Made by a program: the position numbers and the translations under genes
Notes under the pieces: model-generated
What the model was told of the DNA's origin: nothing
Seen by the model: the letters and a program-made list of their open reading frames with translations, nothing else
The model's database searches: none
Part shown: positions 23,512 to 32,122 of the stretch, one piece after another
How the letters are laid out: each line of letters opens with the position of its first letter
Numbering within the stretch: position 1 is the first letter of the stretch
From: Chloroflexota bacterium
GTDB taxonomy: Bacteria > Chloroflexota > Anaerolineae > Anaerolineales > Anaerolineaceae
Length of the DNA: 64,000 nt
Assembly (NCBI GenBank): GCA_029561345.1
Contig: JAKQJC010000022.1
Coordinates: forward strand, 86,232-150,231
Direction: 5' to 3'

Positions 23512-25827
23512 ATGGCAGTACTGAGTGATGAAATCGATAAAAAGTTGACCCCGACCGCCCGCCAGGTGGTTGAAACTGCTTTAAACCGGCAGACTGAGGA
23601 AAAGCATGCATCTCTGGGGGTGCATCACTGGTTATGGGCCATGCTTCAGCAATACAGCACGATGATGGAAGCCATGGGACAAGGCTTTTCTGCAGAACAA
23701 GCCAACCATACGGCTGATGCCGCCCTGAAAGCAGGCGATATTGGGCCGGAATTAAGTCTGGAAAGTTTGATTGCCCAGGCAGGGGAAAGGGCCAAAGCCC
23801 GCGGGCGCAGCACCATCAGCGAACGGGACTTGGCCACCATTGTTCTGGGGGCCGCAGGTTATAAATTGTCGGATCCAATTTCGGCGCTGTCCAAAATGGG
23901 ACGATCGAATGGGGTTCCCATTCCCAAGGCAAAAGTCGAACCGCCAACTGTAGATGGTGTAACTCCGGAAGGTGAGGGAGAAACCCCGCCTCTTGAAGAA
24001 ACACCCACATCAACGCCGGTGCCTTCCACTGGCACCCCTGTATCGACACCGGTGGAAACCTCCCGGAAGAAAACAGCGACACCAACCCTCGACCAGTACG
24101 GCCGTGATTTGACCCGGGCCGCCAAAGAGCACAAACTGGTTGAGATTGTGGGCCGTGAAGAAGAGGTGGAACTGGTGATTGAAACCCTGTGCCGCCGCAC
24201 CAAGCGCAACCCGGTTCTGGTTGGTCCGGCAGGGGTTGGCAAAACCGCCATCGTTGAAGGCCTGGCGCAGCGTATTGTGGACGGCCAGGTGCCGGACATG
24301 CTGAAGAGTTTTCGGCTGGTTTCTCTGCAGCCTTCCACACTGGTGGCAGGCGCGAGCGTGAGCGGTGAACTGGAACGGCGCATGAAGGCCATCATTAAAG
24401 AAGCCATGCAGGATGGTATTATCCTGTTCATCGATGAAATCCATTCGGCTATCGGCGCCGGCGGCATGGTCGGCACCAATGATATTGCCAGCATTCTAAA
24501 GCCAGCGCTGGCGCGTGGTGAAATTGCCTGCATTGCCGCCACAACCAACGATGAATACCGGAAATTCATTGAACCAGATACAGCCCTGGAACGGCGTTTC
24601 CAGCCGGTGAGGGTGCAGGAGCTTTCCGCCGAACATACCCTGCGGGTGCTGCGTAAGCTGCGTGATGAACTAGGGGCCAAGCATAAAATCACCATCAGCG
24701 ATGAGATTCTGGATTGGCTGCTGGAATTTGGCCAACAGTTTATGCGCAACCGCCATTTCCCAGACAAGGGCGTGGATCTGTTGGAACAATGTTTTGCTTA
24801 TGCCGTCACGCATCAGAAGACAGATGTGGATATGAACGATGCGCAGACGGTGGCTCAGCGTATGATTGGCATGCCAGTTTCTCTGCCAAAGCGTCTCGAT
24901 AATTTGAAGAATCGGTTGATGGAGAGGGCCACCCTTTCGGATGAAGATGTTCAATCCATATTAAACCGTCTGCAGGTGACCATGCGCGGGCTGGATTTGC
25001 GCCTGGCGCGGCCCAATGCGGTGATCATGCTGGCGGGCGATGCAGCCCAAAACAGCGCCCTGGTGGCAGAGATCATTGCCCAATCTCTGTTTGGCGCGGC
25101 CGACCGGGTGGTTTCCATTGACTTCAGCCGCTTTGGGCATCCTGAAGATATCAACCTGCTGATTGGCGCGCCTCCGGGTTATGTTGGATACAGCGATGCG
25201 CTGCCTATTCACAAGGTCATGCAAATTCCATGGTGCGTGCTGCACCTGCAGAATATAGACATCTGTCACCCGCAGGTGCGAGAGGTTGTAACGCGCGCGC
25301 TGGCAGATGGGTTTATCACCGATGGACGCGGCAAGGTGATTTATTTGAGCGATTCGATTGTGTTGATGACAGCTCAACTGCAAATTGAGAAATTCCGGCC
25401 GATTGGTTTTGCTGCGTCAGAGACTCGCGACCAACAGGATCTTTTTAAGGCTGTTGAGGCGGTGATGGGCCCGGAGATGGCCGCGCAAATTGATGTTGTG
25501 GCAGTGGATACAGCCCGCTCAGACTCGGCGCGGCGAAGCTGGCTGGAGAAGCATCTTTTGCTGGATCTCTCTAACCGCTATTTGAAACAGGGCATCAAAT
25601 TGACCTGGGATTCAACGGTTCTGGACTGGTTGATGACGCATAAGGAATTGGATGTCAACGAACGGAACTGGGAACGTTTTGTGGATGAATTTCTCAGCCC
25701 GGTCATCATTCCCTATCTGCCAACCAGTGACACAACCAAAGAAATCCGTCTGGTTGTGAAATACGAAGAAGAAAACATCAAAATCAGCACCAACAATACG
25801 CCTCCCACAGACTCACGGGAGGAATGA
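23512..25827 (+). CDS. Clp-type AAA+ protein with degenerate second ATPase domain
   Basis: A 771-residue ClpA/ClpC-like protein. There is a Clp N-domain (about 1-130), a Pro/Thr/Glu-rich linker (about 140-190), and AAA+ domain D1 with Walker A GPAGVGKT (238-245), Walker B ILFIDEIHS (304-312) and arginine-finger segment ALERRFQPV. Domain D2 keeps the fold (GYVGY 556-560, DGFITDGRGKVIYLSDSI) but its Walker A reads GDAAQNSA (509-516, no Lys/Thr) and Walker B reads VLHLQNID (576-583, no Asp-Glu pair). The D1 pore loop reads GASVSGE (280-286) instead of the aromatic KYRGE. So one active and one dead ring are expected. There is no M-domain, and no ClpP-binding loop is recognised. Its role is more likely regulatory or adaptor-like than standard unfolding. 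Confidence 0.85.
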   Translation: MAVLSDEIDKKLTPTARQVVETALNRQTEEKHASLGVHHWLWAMLQQYSTMMEAMGQGFSAEQANHTADAALKAGDIGPELSLESLIAQAGERAKARGRSTISERDLATIVLGAAGYKLSDPISALSKMGRSNGVPIPKAKVEPPTVDGVTPEGEGETPPLEETPTSTPVPSTGTPVSTPVETSRKKTATPTLDQYGRDLTRAAKEHKLVEIVGREEEVELVIETLCRRTKRNPVLVGPAGVGKTAIVEGLAQRIVDGQVPDMLKSFRLVSLQPSTLVAGASVSGELERRMKAIIKEAMQDGIILFIDEIHSAIGAGGMVGTNDIASILKPALARGEIACIAATTNDEYRKFIEPDTALERRFQPVRVQELSAEHTLRVLRKLRDELGAKHKITISDEILDWLLEFGQQFMRNRHFPDKGVDLLEQCFAYAVTHQKTDVDMNDAQTVAQRMIGMPVSLPKRLDNLKNRLMERATLSDEDVQSILNRLQVTMRGLDLRLARPNAVIMLAGDAAQNSALVAEIIAQSLFGAADRVVSIDFSRFGHPEDINLLIGAPPGYVGYSDALPIHKVMQIPWCVLHLQNIDICHPQVREVVTRALADGFITDGRGKVIYLSDSIVLMTAQLQIEKFRPIGFAASETRDQQDLFKAVEAVMGPEMAAQIDVVAVDTARSDSARRSWLEKHLLLDLSNRYLKQGIKLTWDSTVLDWLMTHKELDVNERNWERFVDEFLSPVIIPYLPTSDTTKEIRLVVKYEEENIKISTNNTPPTDSREE

Positions 25828-25833
25828 GATAAA

Positions 25834-25869
25834 AAAGGACCGGTTGTGTCATGTCACAGCCGGTCCTTT
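25834..25869 (-). terminator. Intrinsic terminator between convergent genes
   Basis: AAAGGACCGG (25834-25843) pairs with CCGGTCCTTT (25860-25869), with further pairing inside. On the minus strand the helix is followed by TTTTTT, so it best ends the membrane-protein transcript; it may also help end the Clp transcript. Confidence 0.85.
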
Positions 25870-25871
25870 GA

Positions 25872-26969
25872 TTATGATCGGGGTTCAAAAAAACGTTTGC
25901 GGTAAAAAATCACAGCCAGAAGCACAATCAATTGCGCCAGCGCATTTACTACGGTGGCGAACTGATCAAAATAAAAAACAAACAAATTGACCACAGTCAA
26001 CAAAAAAATCAAACATAGGTACGCGAGATCCATGCCCCGCTTTTCTTTGCGCAGAAGGATCATGGCCACTGCCACGAACAGCAGTAAGCCACCTGAAATT
26101 TCAAGTGCCATGCGGATTTCCAGCCAGCCCAGGCTGGTCATGTTGCGGATGGTTCCCCGGGTGATCATGCTGGTAAAAATATCCTGAATTTCTGTGGAGA
26201 CACCCGTATGGGTGATGATGGTAAAGGGAAAGAATAGTGCCCAAATACCCACAAAAAACAGGCCGCAGAGGATAAAAATTCGCATTTTGAGCCGGGAGAA
26301 GAACCTTTTCTCAATAGTCTGCAGGCGAAGCTGCATTTTTTCGTACAGGTTGAGCTGGTGTTCGCGGGTGATGACCTTTTCTCCTTTAACGAAATCAAGG
26401 AGATTGGAAATCAGAAGGGTCAGGTTGGGGTCCTCAGTTTCCTTAAGAAGCTTTTCCAGACGATCCAGCATGCTTTTTCGTTCTATTTCTGAGAGGTCGT
26501 GATCCAGCACTTCTTCAAGGTCGGCGGTGATATGGTAAAGCTCGGTGCGGGCGTCGCGGTAACGGCGGCGGCGCACCTGGGTATAAAGAAGCACGGAGAT
26601 GAGGAAGAAGGCGTAGATGATGGGCGCAGCAGCAGGGTAGAAATAATCATTGTTTTGCGTGATGAACTTGCCGACCTCGTCAATGAAAAGGCCAATGCCG
26701 ACCCCGGATAGAATGGCTGTAATGGTGTAAGCCCAGCGGTTGACAAACAGGAGGGGAAGAAGGGTGCCAATGAACAGCAGCAAACCGCCCCATAGAACAT
26801 GGGCGATATGCAACTCACCATTGCCAATTTGTGGATAACCGCTGATTTTCAGGAACAAGCGGGTCAATGAAATGGAACCGGCAAAACTCAGGAGCATGAG
26901 CAGGATATAGCGTTCAGCCTGTTTGCGGCGGACGGGGGTGCGGACGGGGGTGTTTCCAGAGATTGTCAT
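25872..26969 (-). CDS. Polytopic membrane protein with central cytosolic helical domain, unknown function
   Basis: A 365-residue protein. It has a basic N-terminus, four hydrophobic spans within about 22-132, then a charged helical domain (about 133-228, with VRRRRYRDARTELYHITADLEEVLDHD and ERKSMLDRLEKLLKE), and four more spans within about 230-355. The 4 + domain + 4 layout is symmetrical. The sequence EVGKFI in span 3-4 loop carries acidic residues close to the membrane. I do not recognise the family. The gene is monocistronic, with a strong terminator directly after its stop. Confidence 0.6.
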   Translation of the reverse strand: MTISGNTPVRTPVRRKQAERYILLMLLSFAGSISLTRLFLKISGYPQIGNGELHIAHVLWGGLLLFIGTLLPLLFVNRWAYTITAILSGVGIGLFIDEVGKFITQNNDYFYPAAAPIIYAFFLISVLLYTQVRRRRYRDARTELYHITADLEEVLDHDLSEIERKSMLDRLEKLLKETEDPNLTLLISNLLDFVKGEKVITREHQLNLYEKMQLRLQTIEKRFFSRLKMRIFILCGLFFVGIWALFFPFTIITHTGVSTEIQDIFTSMITRGTIRNMTSLGWLEIRMALEISGGLLLFVAVAMILLRKEKRGMDLAYLCLIFLLTVVNLFVFYFDQFATVVNALAQLIVLLAVIFYRKRFFEPRS

Positions 26970-27077
26970 GGCTCAAGTATAACAAAGGTTTCATGGCTAT
27001 GCAAAGGGTCAGAGGTCAGGTGAAAAGCACCGGTGATGTGATAAAATGCTTGGACCTTGAAACGTGACGGAGGAATA

Positions 27078-28964
27078 ATGTCCAGAAAATGGTTTCTTTT
27101 GATTGTTTTGAGCCTGGCGCTGAGTGCCTGTCAGGGAAATCCGACTGTGACCATACGCACGGCCGCACCCACGGTTAAGGGGCAGCCCACACTGCTCGCC
27201 GTTCAGCCTGCTGCAGCCGTCGTTCCGGAGCCGGAAACCGCCATTCATGATATTCAAGGGGCGGCTCACCATTCGCCGATGGAGGGGAAGACGGTTGAAA
27301 ATGTGCGCGGCCTGGTAACGGCTGTGCGCAGCGACGGCTTTTATATCCAAAGCGCAACACCTGATGAAGATCCTTCGACTTCGGAAGGCATCTTGGTTTT
27401 CACAGAATCGACCCCGAAAATCAAAATTGGCGATGCGGTGGCGGTGACTGGCACGGTGATGGAATATTATTCTGGCGGCGAAGTAACCGGCAACCTTTCG
27501 GTGACGGAAATTGCCAAGCCCAAATTCTCCATTCTTTCCAGCGGCAATACCCTGCCCGATCCGGTGATCATTGGCGAGGGCGGGCGCAAGCCGCCCACGC
27601 AGATAATTGATGACGATGTCAAGGGATCGGTTAAGAATTCTGGTATTTTTGACCCTGAAACCGATGGCCTTGATTTTTACGAGACGTTTGAATCGATGCG
27701 GGTGCAGGTGAACAATGCCGTGGTGGTTGGCCCAACCAATAAATACAAGGAAACGGTCATTTTGCCGAATGGCGGCAAAGATGCTTCCCTGCGCACACCG
27801 CGCGGGGGGATGCTGCTGCGAGAAAATGATGCCAACCCGGAGATGATAGTCATTGATGATATGTTCATGATTGTGCCGAATATGAAGGTGGGAGATAAGT
27901 TCACCGAACCCCTGGTGGGCATTATGGACTACAACTTTGGTTATTTTAAGATTCAGGTCACCGGACGGCCCAAAACCGCGGATGGCGGACTGATCCGCTC
28001 GGAGGCGGCGCCAGCGGCTGCTGAAGACCAGCTTTCAATCGCCAGTTACAACCTGACCAATTTTGACCCGCTGGATGAGGCGCTGCGCTTTGAGCTGGCG
28101 GCTGAACATATTGTGAAGGTGATGCAGTCGCCTGATATTATCGGTTTGCAGGAAGTGCAGGATAATGATGGGCCAGCCAATACTGGCAAGGTGACCGCTG
28201 AAAAAACCTACCAGATGCTGGTGGATGCGATCAAGGCGGCCGATGGACCAGAATATGCCTTCGTGGATATTGCCCCGGAGGATTGCAAAGACGGCGGTGA
28301 AACCGGCGGTAATATTCGTGTAGGTTATCTTTTCCGCACCGATCGCGGCCTGAGTTTTGAAGCCCGGGCGGGCGGAGATGCGGTCAGCCCGGTGGAAGTG
28401 ATCAATAACAATGGGGCAGCGAGCCTTTCATTCAACCCTGGCCGGATTGACCCCACCAACACGGCTTTTTTGGACAGCCGTAAACCCCTTGCTGCCGAGT
28501 TCACCTTCAAAGGTAAACAGGTCATTGTCATCAACAATCATTTCAACTCCAAAGGCGGCGACCAGCCGGTATTTGGCGAGAACCAGCCGCCGTTACTGGT
28601 TTCAGAAGTGCAGCGCCTTAAACAGGCTGAGGTGGTGAAGACTTTTGTAGGTGAGATTCTGGCGATTAACCCGGATGCCAATATTGTTGTGCTGGGCGAC
28701 CTTAACGATTTTGGCTTCTCGAAGTCCGTTCAGACCCTTATCAGCGTGGGGTTGGTCAATCTTTATGATTTGCTCCCTGAGGAAGAAAGATATTCATATC
28801 TCTACACTGGCAATTCGCAATCGCTGGACCATATTCTGGTCAGCCCGCATCTGTTTCAACAAGCAAAGCCAGTGTTCAGCGTGCTGCATTTGAATGCTGA
28901 ATTCTTTGATACCCGCCGGCTTTCCGACCATGACCCACTGCTGGTGCGGATGACCCTGCCATGA
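27078..28964 (+). CDS. Secreted lipoprotein endonuclease/exonuclease/phosphatase (EEP) nuclease
   Basis: A 628-residue protein starting MSRKWFLLIVLSLALSACQGN, with a lipobox ending at C18. An OB-fold-like domain follows (about 75-190, VENVRGLVTAVRSDGFYIQ), then an EEP catalytic domain from about 325: IASYNLTNFD, DIIGLQEVQD (catalytic Glu), INNHFNSKGGD, VVLGDLNDF and the closing SDHDPLL. This layout matches ExeM/NucH-type extracellular DNases that scavenge nucleotides or phosphate. GGAGG 6 nt upstream fixes the ATG at 27078. The next gene, a phytase-like lipoprotein, overlaps by ATGA. Anchored outside the membrane. Confidence 0.85.
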   Translation: MSRKWFLLIVLSLALSACQGNPTVTIRTAAPTVKGQPTLLAVQPAAAVVPEPETAIHDIQGAAHHSPMEGKTVENVRGLVTAVRSDGFYIQSATPDEDPSTSEGILVFTESTPKIKIGDAVAVTGTVMEYYSGGEVTGNLSVTEIAKPKFSILSSGNTLPDPVIIGEGGRKPPTQIIDDDVKGSVKNSGIFDPETDGLDFYETFESMRVQVNNAVVVGPTNKYKETVILPNGGKDASLRTPRGGMLLRENDANPEMIVIDDMFMIVPNMKVGDKFTEPLVGIMDYNFGYFKIQVTGRPKTADGGLIRSEAAPAAAEDQLSIASYNLTNFDPLDEALRFELAAEHIVKVMQSPDIIGLQEVQDNDGPANTGKVTAEKTYQMLVDAIKAADGPEYAFVDIAPEDCKDGGETGGNIRVGYLFRTDRGLSFEARAGGDAVSPVEVINNNGAASLSFNPGRIDPTNTAFLDSRKPLAAEFTFKGKQVIVINNHFNSKGGDQPVFGENQPPLLVSEVQRLKQAEVVKTFVGEILAINPDANIVVLGDLNDFGFSKSVQTLISVGLVNLYDLLPEEERYSYLYTGNSQSLDHILVSPHLFQQAKPVFSVLHLNAEFFDTRRLSDHDPLLVRMTLP

Positions 28965-29998
28965 AGCGGATTTTGATCTGCTGGTGCTTTGTTAGCCTGT
29001 TGGTGATGAATAGCTGCACCAAATCTACGGTGCAACCGGCCACCGCGCCTGCGTCTGCCGGGAGTGTGAGAGAAGTACCTGTGGTGGAAATTCCTCTGGA
29101 AGGAGACCTGGCTGACGCGAAGGCTGAAATTTCGGGCTTGACCTGGTGCGGCGACCATTTGATCCTGATTCCCCAATATCCGGCGCGTTTTGCCCCCAAG
29201 GATAAAAGCTATTTCTATACCTTGACGAAAGCGGAGATCCTCGATTCGCTGGCGCAAAACCCGCTGCGGGCGTTAAAACCATCACCTGTGGAACTGGATG
29301 ATGGGGAAGCCAGTCAATTACCCGGTTATGAAGGCTTTGAAGCGGCGGCCTGCTTTGGCGAGCATTTTTACGCGGCCGTGGAAACGAAGTCAGGCGACCG
29401 GATGATGGGTTATTTGTTTGTGGGTAAGGTGAATGAAGCGCTCACTGAAATCAAGCTGGATAAAGGCAGCCGGAAAGAACTCCCTCCGCAGGCCAAAATT
29501 GATAATTTCACCAATGAAGCGCTGGCCTGGACAGGAGAAGGTATATTATCTTTCTATGAAGCCAATGGGGCCAAGGTTAATCCCGATGCGCACGCCCTGG
29601 TTTTTGACCGGCAGTTCAACCCCCAGAAAAACGCCCCGATGCCTTCTTTGGAATATCGCCTGACCGATGCCACACCAGTGGATGAAGCTGGAAATTTCTG
29701 GGTGATCAATTATTTCTATCCGGGAGATACCAAAATTAAACCAGATTCAGACCCGCTGGCCCTGAACGGAGAAGGCGCAAGCCATCAGGTGAGTGAGAAT
29801 GTTGAGCGACTGGTGCAACTGCACTGGGATGGAGAAAAAATCAGCTTGGGAGAACATGCGCCTATCTGGCTGCAATTGCGGGATAATGGAGAGGCGCGGA
29901 ACTGGGAAGGCCTGGCTCAGCTGGATGATAAAGGCTTTTTGCTGGTGACAGACACCCATCCCAGGACTATTTTGGGTTTTGTGAAAGCGAATCCTTAA
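28961..29998 (+). CDS. Phytase-like (esterase-like beta-propeller) secreted lipoprotein
   Basis: A 345-residue protein with a short signal and a Cys (C19 in VMNSC) that may be lipidated, though the lipobox is not canonical. The body is a propeller: ISGLTWCGDHLILIPQYP, GYEGFEAAACFGEHFYAAVE, NFTNEALAWTGEGIL, DEAGNFWVINYFYPGD and NWEGLAQLDDKGFLLVTD. Together these fit the esterase-like activity of phytase family. Coupled to the EEP nuclease (ATGA), it would give an extracellular phosphoester-scavenging pair. Actual phytase activity is not shown, and related propellers have no known enzyme activity. Confidence 0.6.
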   Translation: MKRILICWCFVSLLVMNSCTKSTVQPATAPASAGSVREVPVVEIPLEGDLADAKAEISGLTWCGDHLILIPQYPARFAPKDKSYFYTLTKAEILDSLAQNPLRALKPSPVELDDGEASQLPGYEGFEAAACFGEHFYAAVETKSGDRMMGYLFVGKVNEALTEIKLDKGSRKELPPQAKIDNFTNEALAWTGEGILSFYEANGAKVNPDAHALVFDRQFNPQKNAPMPSLEYRLTDATPVDEAGNFWVINYFYPGDTKIKPDSDPLALNGEGASHQVSENVERLVQLHWDGEKISLGEHAPIWLQLRDNGEARNWEGLAQLDDKGFLLVTDTHPRTILGFVKANP

Positions 29999-30104
29999 CG
30001 ATTTGATCAACAATTTTTAAGGAAAATGGGTATTTTAGCAGTTTACTTGTATGACATTTTAATGATAAGATTAACAACCTGATCAAAATATCCTAGGAGG
30101 TCAA

Positions 30105-31106
30105 ATGACTGCTGTTTCACCTGGATCGCTGTACCAAACTCCAAAGAAATTCGGTTTAAGTATTCGGACATGGCGGCAAATTAAGGAAGCCTTGTTTGGT
30201 TATGCCTTATTGGCGCCAGCCATTATCCTCCTGCTGGTTTTTGAATTTTACCCGCTGTTTTTTGGCATGTATATTTCCATGTGCGAGTGGAAATTGACCT
30301 GTGTCAAGTTTATTGGCCTGGCCAATTATGCCAAAGCCTTCAGCGATCCGGCCATGTGGCATTCCTTGTTAATCACCGCCACCTATTCAGTCATTTCGGT
30401 GCCGGTGCAGCTGGGTTTGGGTTTGGTGCTGGCCTACCTGCTGTTCCAGAAGGTGCGCGGGCTGGCTATTTTCCGCATGATGTTTTTCATGCCTTACATC
30501 ACCACCACCGTGGCATCGGCGGCCGTCTGGGCTTATCTCTTTAACCCCACCTCCGGGTTGATCAATGAAGCCATGAGCGTGATCGGGCTTCCTGGCCTAA
30601 AATGGCTGGGAGAGACCAAAGGGATCTTTGCCATGCTGGCTGGCACAGTCGGATTACCTTTGCCGGCCTGGGCAGCCGGCCCCAGTCTGGCACTGATTTC
30701 TTTGATTATTTATACTACCTGGGTCTTTGTGGGTTATGACATTGTCATTTTCCTGGGTGGCCTGGGGAATATTCCTGGGGAGCTCTATGATGCGGCCAAG
30801 GTGGATGGCGCCGAAGGGTGGCAATTATTCCGCTACATTACGCTTCCTTTGCTTTCGCCAACCACCTTTTTCCTGCTGATTATCACCGTCATCGGCACCT
30901 TTAAGGCCTTCAACCATATCTATATTATGACGATGGGCGGGCCGGGCGACGCAACCACGACCTCCAGCATCTATATCTTCAACCAGCTGGTGGTGTATGG
31001 GCGGTATAGTTACAGTGCGGCGTTGTCGTTTGTGGTCTTCATTGTCATCCTTGCTCTGACCATCATTCAGAACAAGGTGGCTGGTTCACGCGTGGTGTAC
31101 GATTAG
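30105..31106 (+). CDS. Sugar ABC transporter permease (MalF-like)
   Basis: A 333-residue inner-membrane permease with six to seven spans. The conserved coupling-helix motif of binding-protein-dependent permeases is present as ELYDAAKVDGAEGWQLFRYITLPLL (E-A-A-x2-D-G-A). The segment between spans is longer than usual, with an insertion around 165-205 (GLKWLGETKGIFAML). AGGAGG precedes the ATG. First gene of a three-gene importer operon (permease, permease, binding protein). No ATPase gene is present, so it probably shares a MsmK/MalK-type ATPase encoded elsewhere. Confidence 0.92.
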   Translation: MTAVSPGSLYQTPKKFGLSIRTWRQIKEALFGYALLAPAIILLLVFEFYPLFFGMYISMCEWKLTCVKFIGLANYAKAFSDPAMWHSLLITATYSVISVPVQLGLGLVLAYLLFQKVRGLAIFRMMFFMPYITTTVASAAVWAYLFNPTSGLINEAMSVIGLPGLKWLGETKGIFAMLAGTVGLPLPAWAAGPSLALISLIIYTTWVFVGYDIVIFLGGLGNIPGELYDAAKVDGAEGWQLFRYITLPLLSPTTFFLLIITVIGTFKAFNHIYIMTMGGPGDATTTSSIYIFNQLVVYGRYSYSAALSFVVFIVILALTIIQNKVAGSRVVYD

Positions 31107-31124
31107 GCAGAGGCAGGAAGTAAA

Positions 31125-32030
31125 ATGAGCGAATCCACTCTTTCTCAAACACGAAAAAATGAACGGCATCCGTTCAATTGGGGGCGGTTCTTTATCTATG
31201 TGGTATTGGTCATTGGTGCACTGGTATCAGTGATCCCCTTTGTTTACATGGTGCTGTCATCTTTCAAGAGCTACGGCAGCGTCATTGCCAATAATTTCTG
31301 GCCGTGGTGGCCGTTTGGCACTGAACCACTGCAATTCAGCAATTACCCTGAGGCGATCACGGATATCGGTTTTGATAAAACCTGGAATATGCCGCTGTTC
31401 TTCCGTTACCTGGCGAACAGCCTGATCGTATCTGGGTGTATTGTTCTGGGCACCGTAACCACCTCCACCCTGGCCGCTTACGCTTTTGCATACATCAAGG
31501 TTCCCGGTAAAAGCCTGATGTTTCTGCTGATTTTGGCAACCCTGATGATCCCCAATGATCTGACCCTGGTCCCAAAGCTGGTCATGATGTACAACTTCAA
31601 GTGGTATAACAATTACCAGGCTCTGATCATCCCCTTCACCGTGAGCGTCTTTGGTATTTTCCTGCTGCGGCAATATTTCATGCAGATTCCCAAGGATCTT
31701 TTTGACGCTGCCAAAATTGACGGGGCCGGGCACCTGCGTTACCTCTGGTCCATTGTGATGCCTCTGAGCAAACCGGCCCTGATCACTATTGCCCTGCTGA
31801 ACTTCATCTGGTCCTGGGACAGCTTTAAATGGCCGCTGCTGGTGACCCGCGACAGTTCGATGCGCGTGCTGGCGGTTGGTTTGCAGCAGTTCCTGGTTGG
31901 GGAAGGCGGCACCAAGATTCACCTGATGATGGCATTCGCCTCCATGGTGGTGGTACCAGTTCTCATTTTTTACTTTTTCACCCAGAAATACTTCACAGAA
32001 GGTATTGCCAAAACTGGCATCAAGGGTTAA
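31125..32030 (+). CDS. Sugar ABC transporter permease (MalG-like)
   Basis: A 301-residue permease with six spans. The EAA loop reads DLFDAAKIDGAGHLRYLWSIVMPL, and ends GIAKTGIKG, the usual C-terminus of MalG-type carbohydrate permeases. It starts 18 nt after the MalF-like gene and is read from the same message. Together the two form the channel of a CUT1-type importer that takes up oligosaccharides. Confidence 0.93.
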   Translation: MSESTLSQTRKNERHPFNWGRFFIYVVLVIGALVSVIPFVYMVLSSFKSYGSVIANNFWPWWPFGTEPLQFSNYPEAITDIGFDKTWNMPLFFRYLANSLIVSGCIVLGTVTTSTLAAYAFAYIKVPGKSLMFLLILATLMIPNDLTLVPKLVMMYNFKWYNNYQALIIPFTVSVFGIFLLRQYFMQIPKDLFDAAKIDGAGHLRYLWSIVMPLSKPALITIALLNFIWSWDSFKWPLLVTRDSSMRVLAVGLQQFLVGEGGTKIHLMMAFASMVVVPVLIFYFFTQKYFTEGIAKTGIKG

Positions 32031-32122
32031 ACTTTGTTAGTCGGAACGGGGTGCCAGTGCGACTTGGTCAGTCAGACTGGCAGCCTCTTAAACCAACAAA
32101 ATTCTAGAAGGAGAGAAGAAAA

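Noticed and set aside
23330..23512. CIRCE-like heat-shock operator before the Clp gene
   Set aside because: There is a TTAGCAC at about 23347 but no matching inverted GTGCTAA at the right distance.
30003..30085. TTGATCAA palindrome and a second TGATCA before the ABC operon as a LacI-type operator
   Set aside because: Palindromes of 6-8 bp are too short and not arranged as a normal operator; no regulator gene is nearby.
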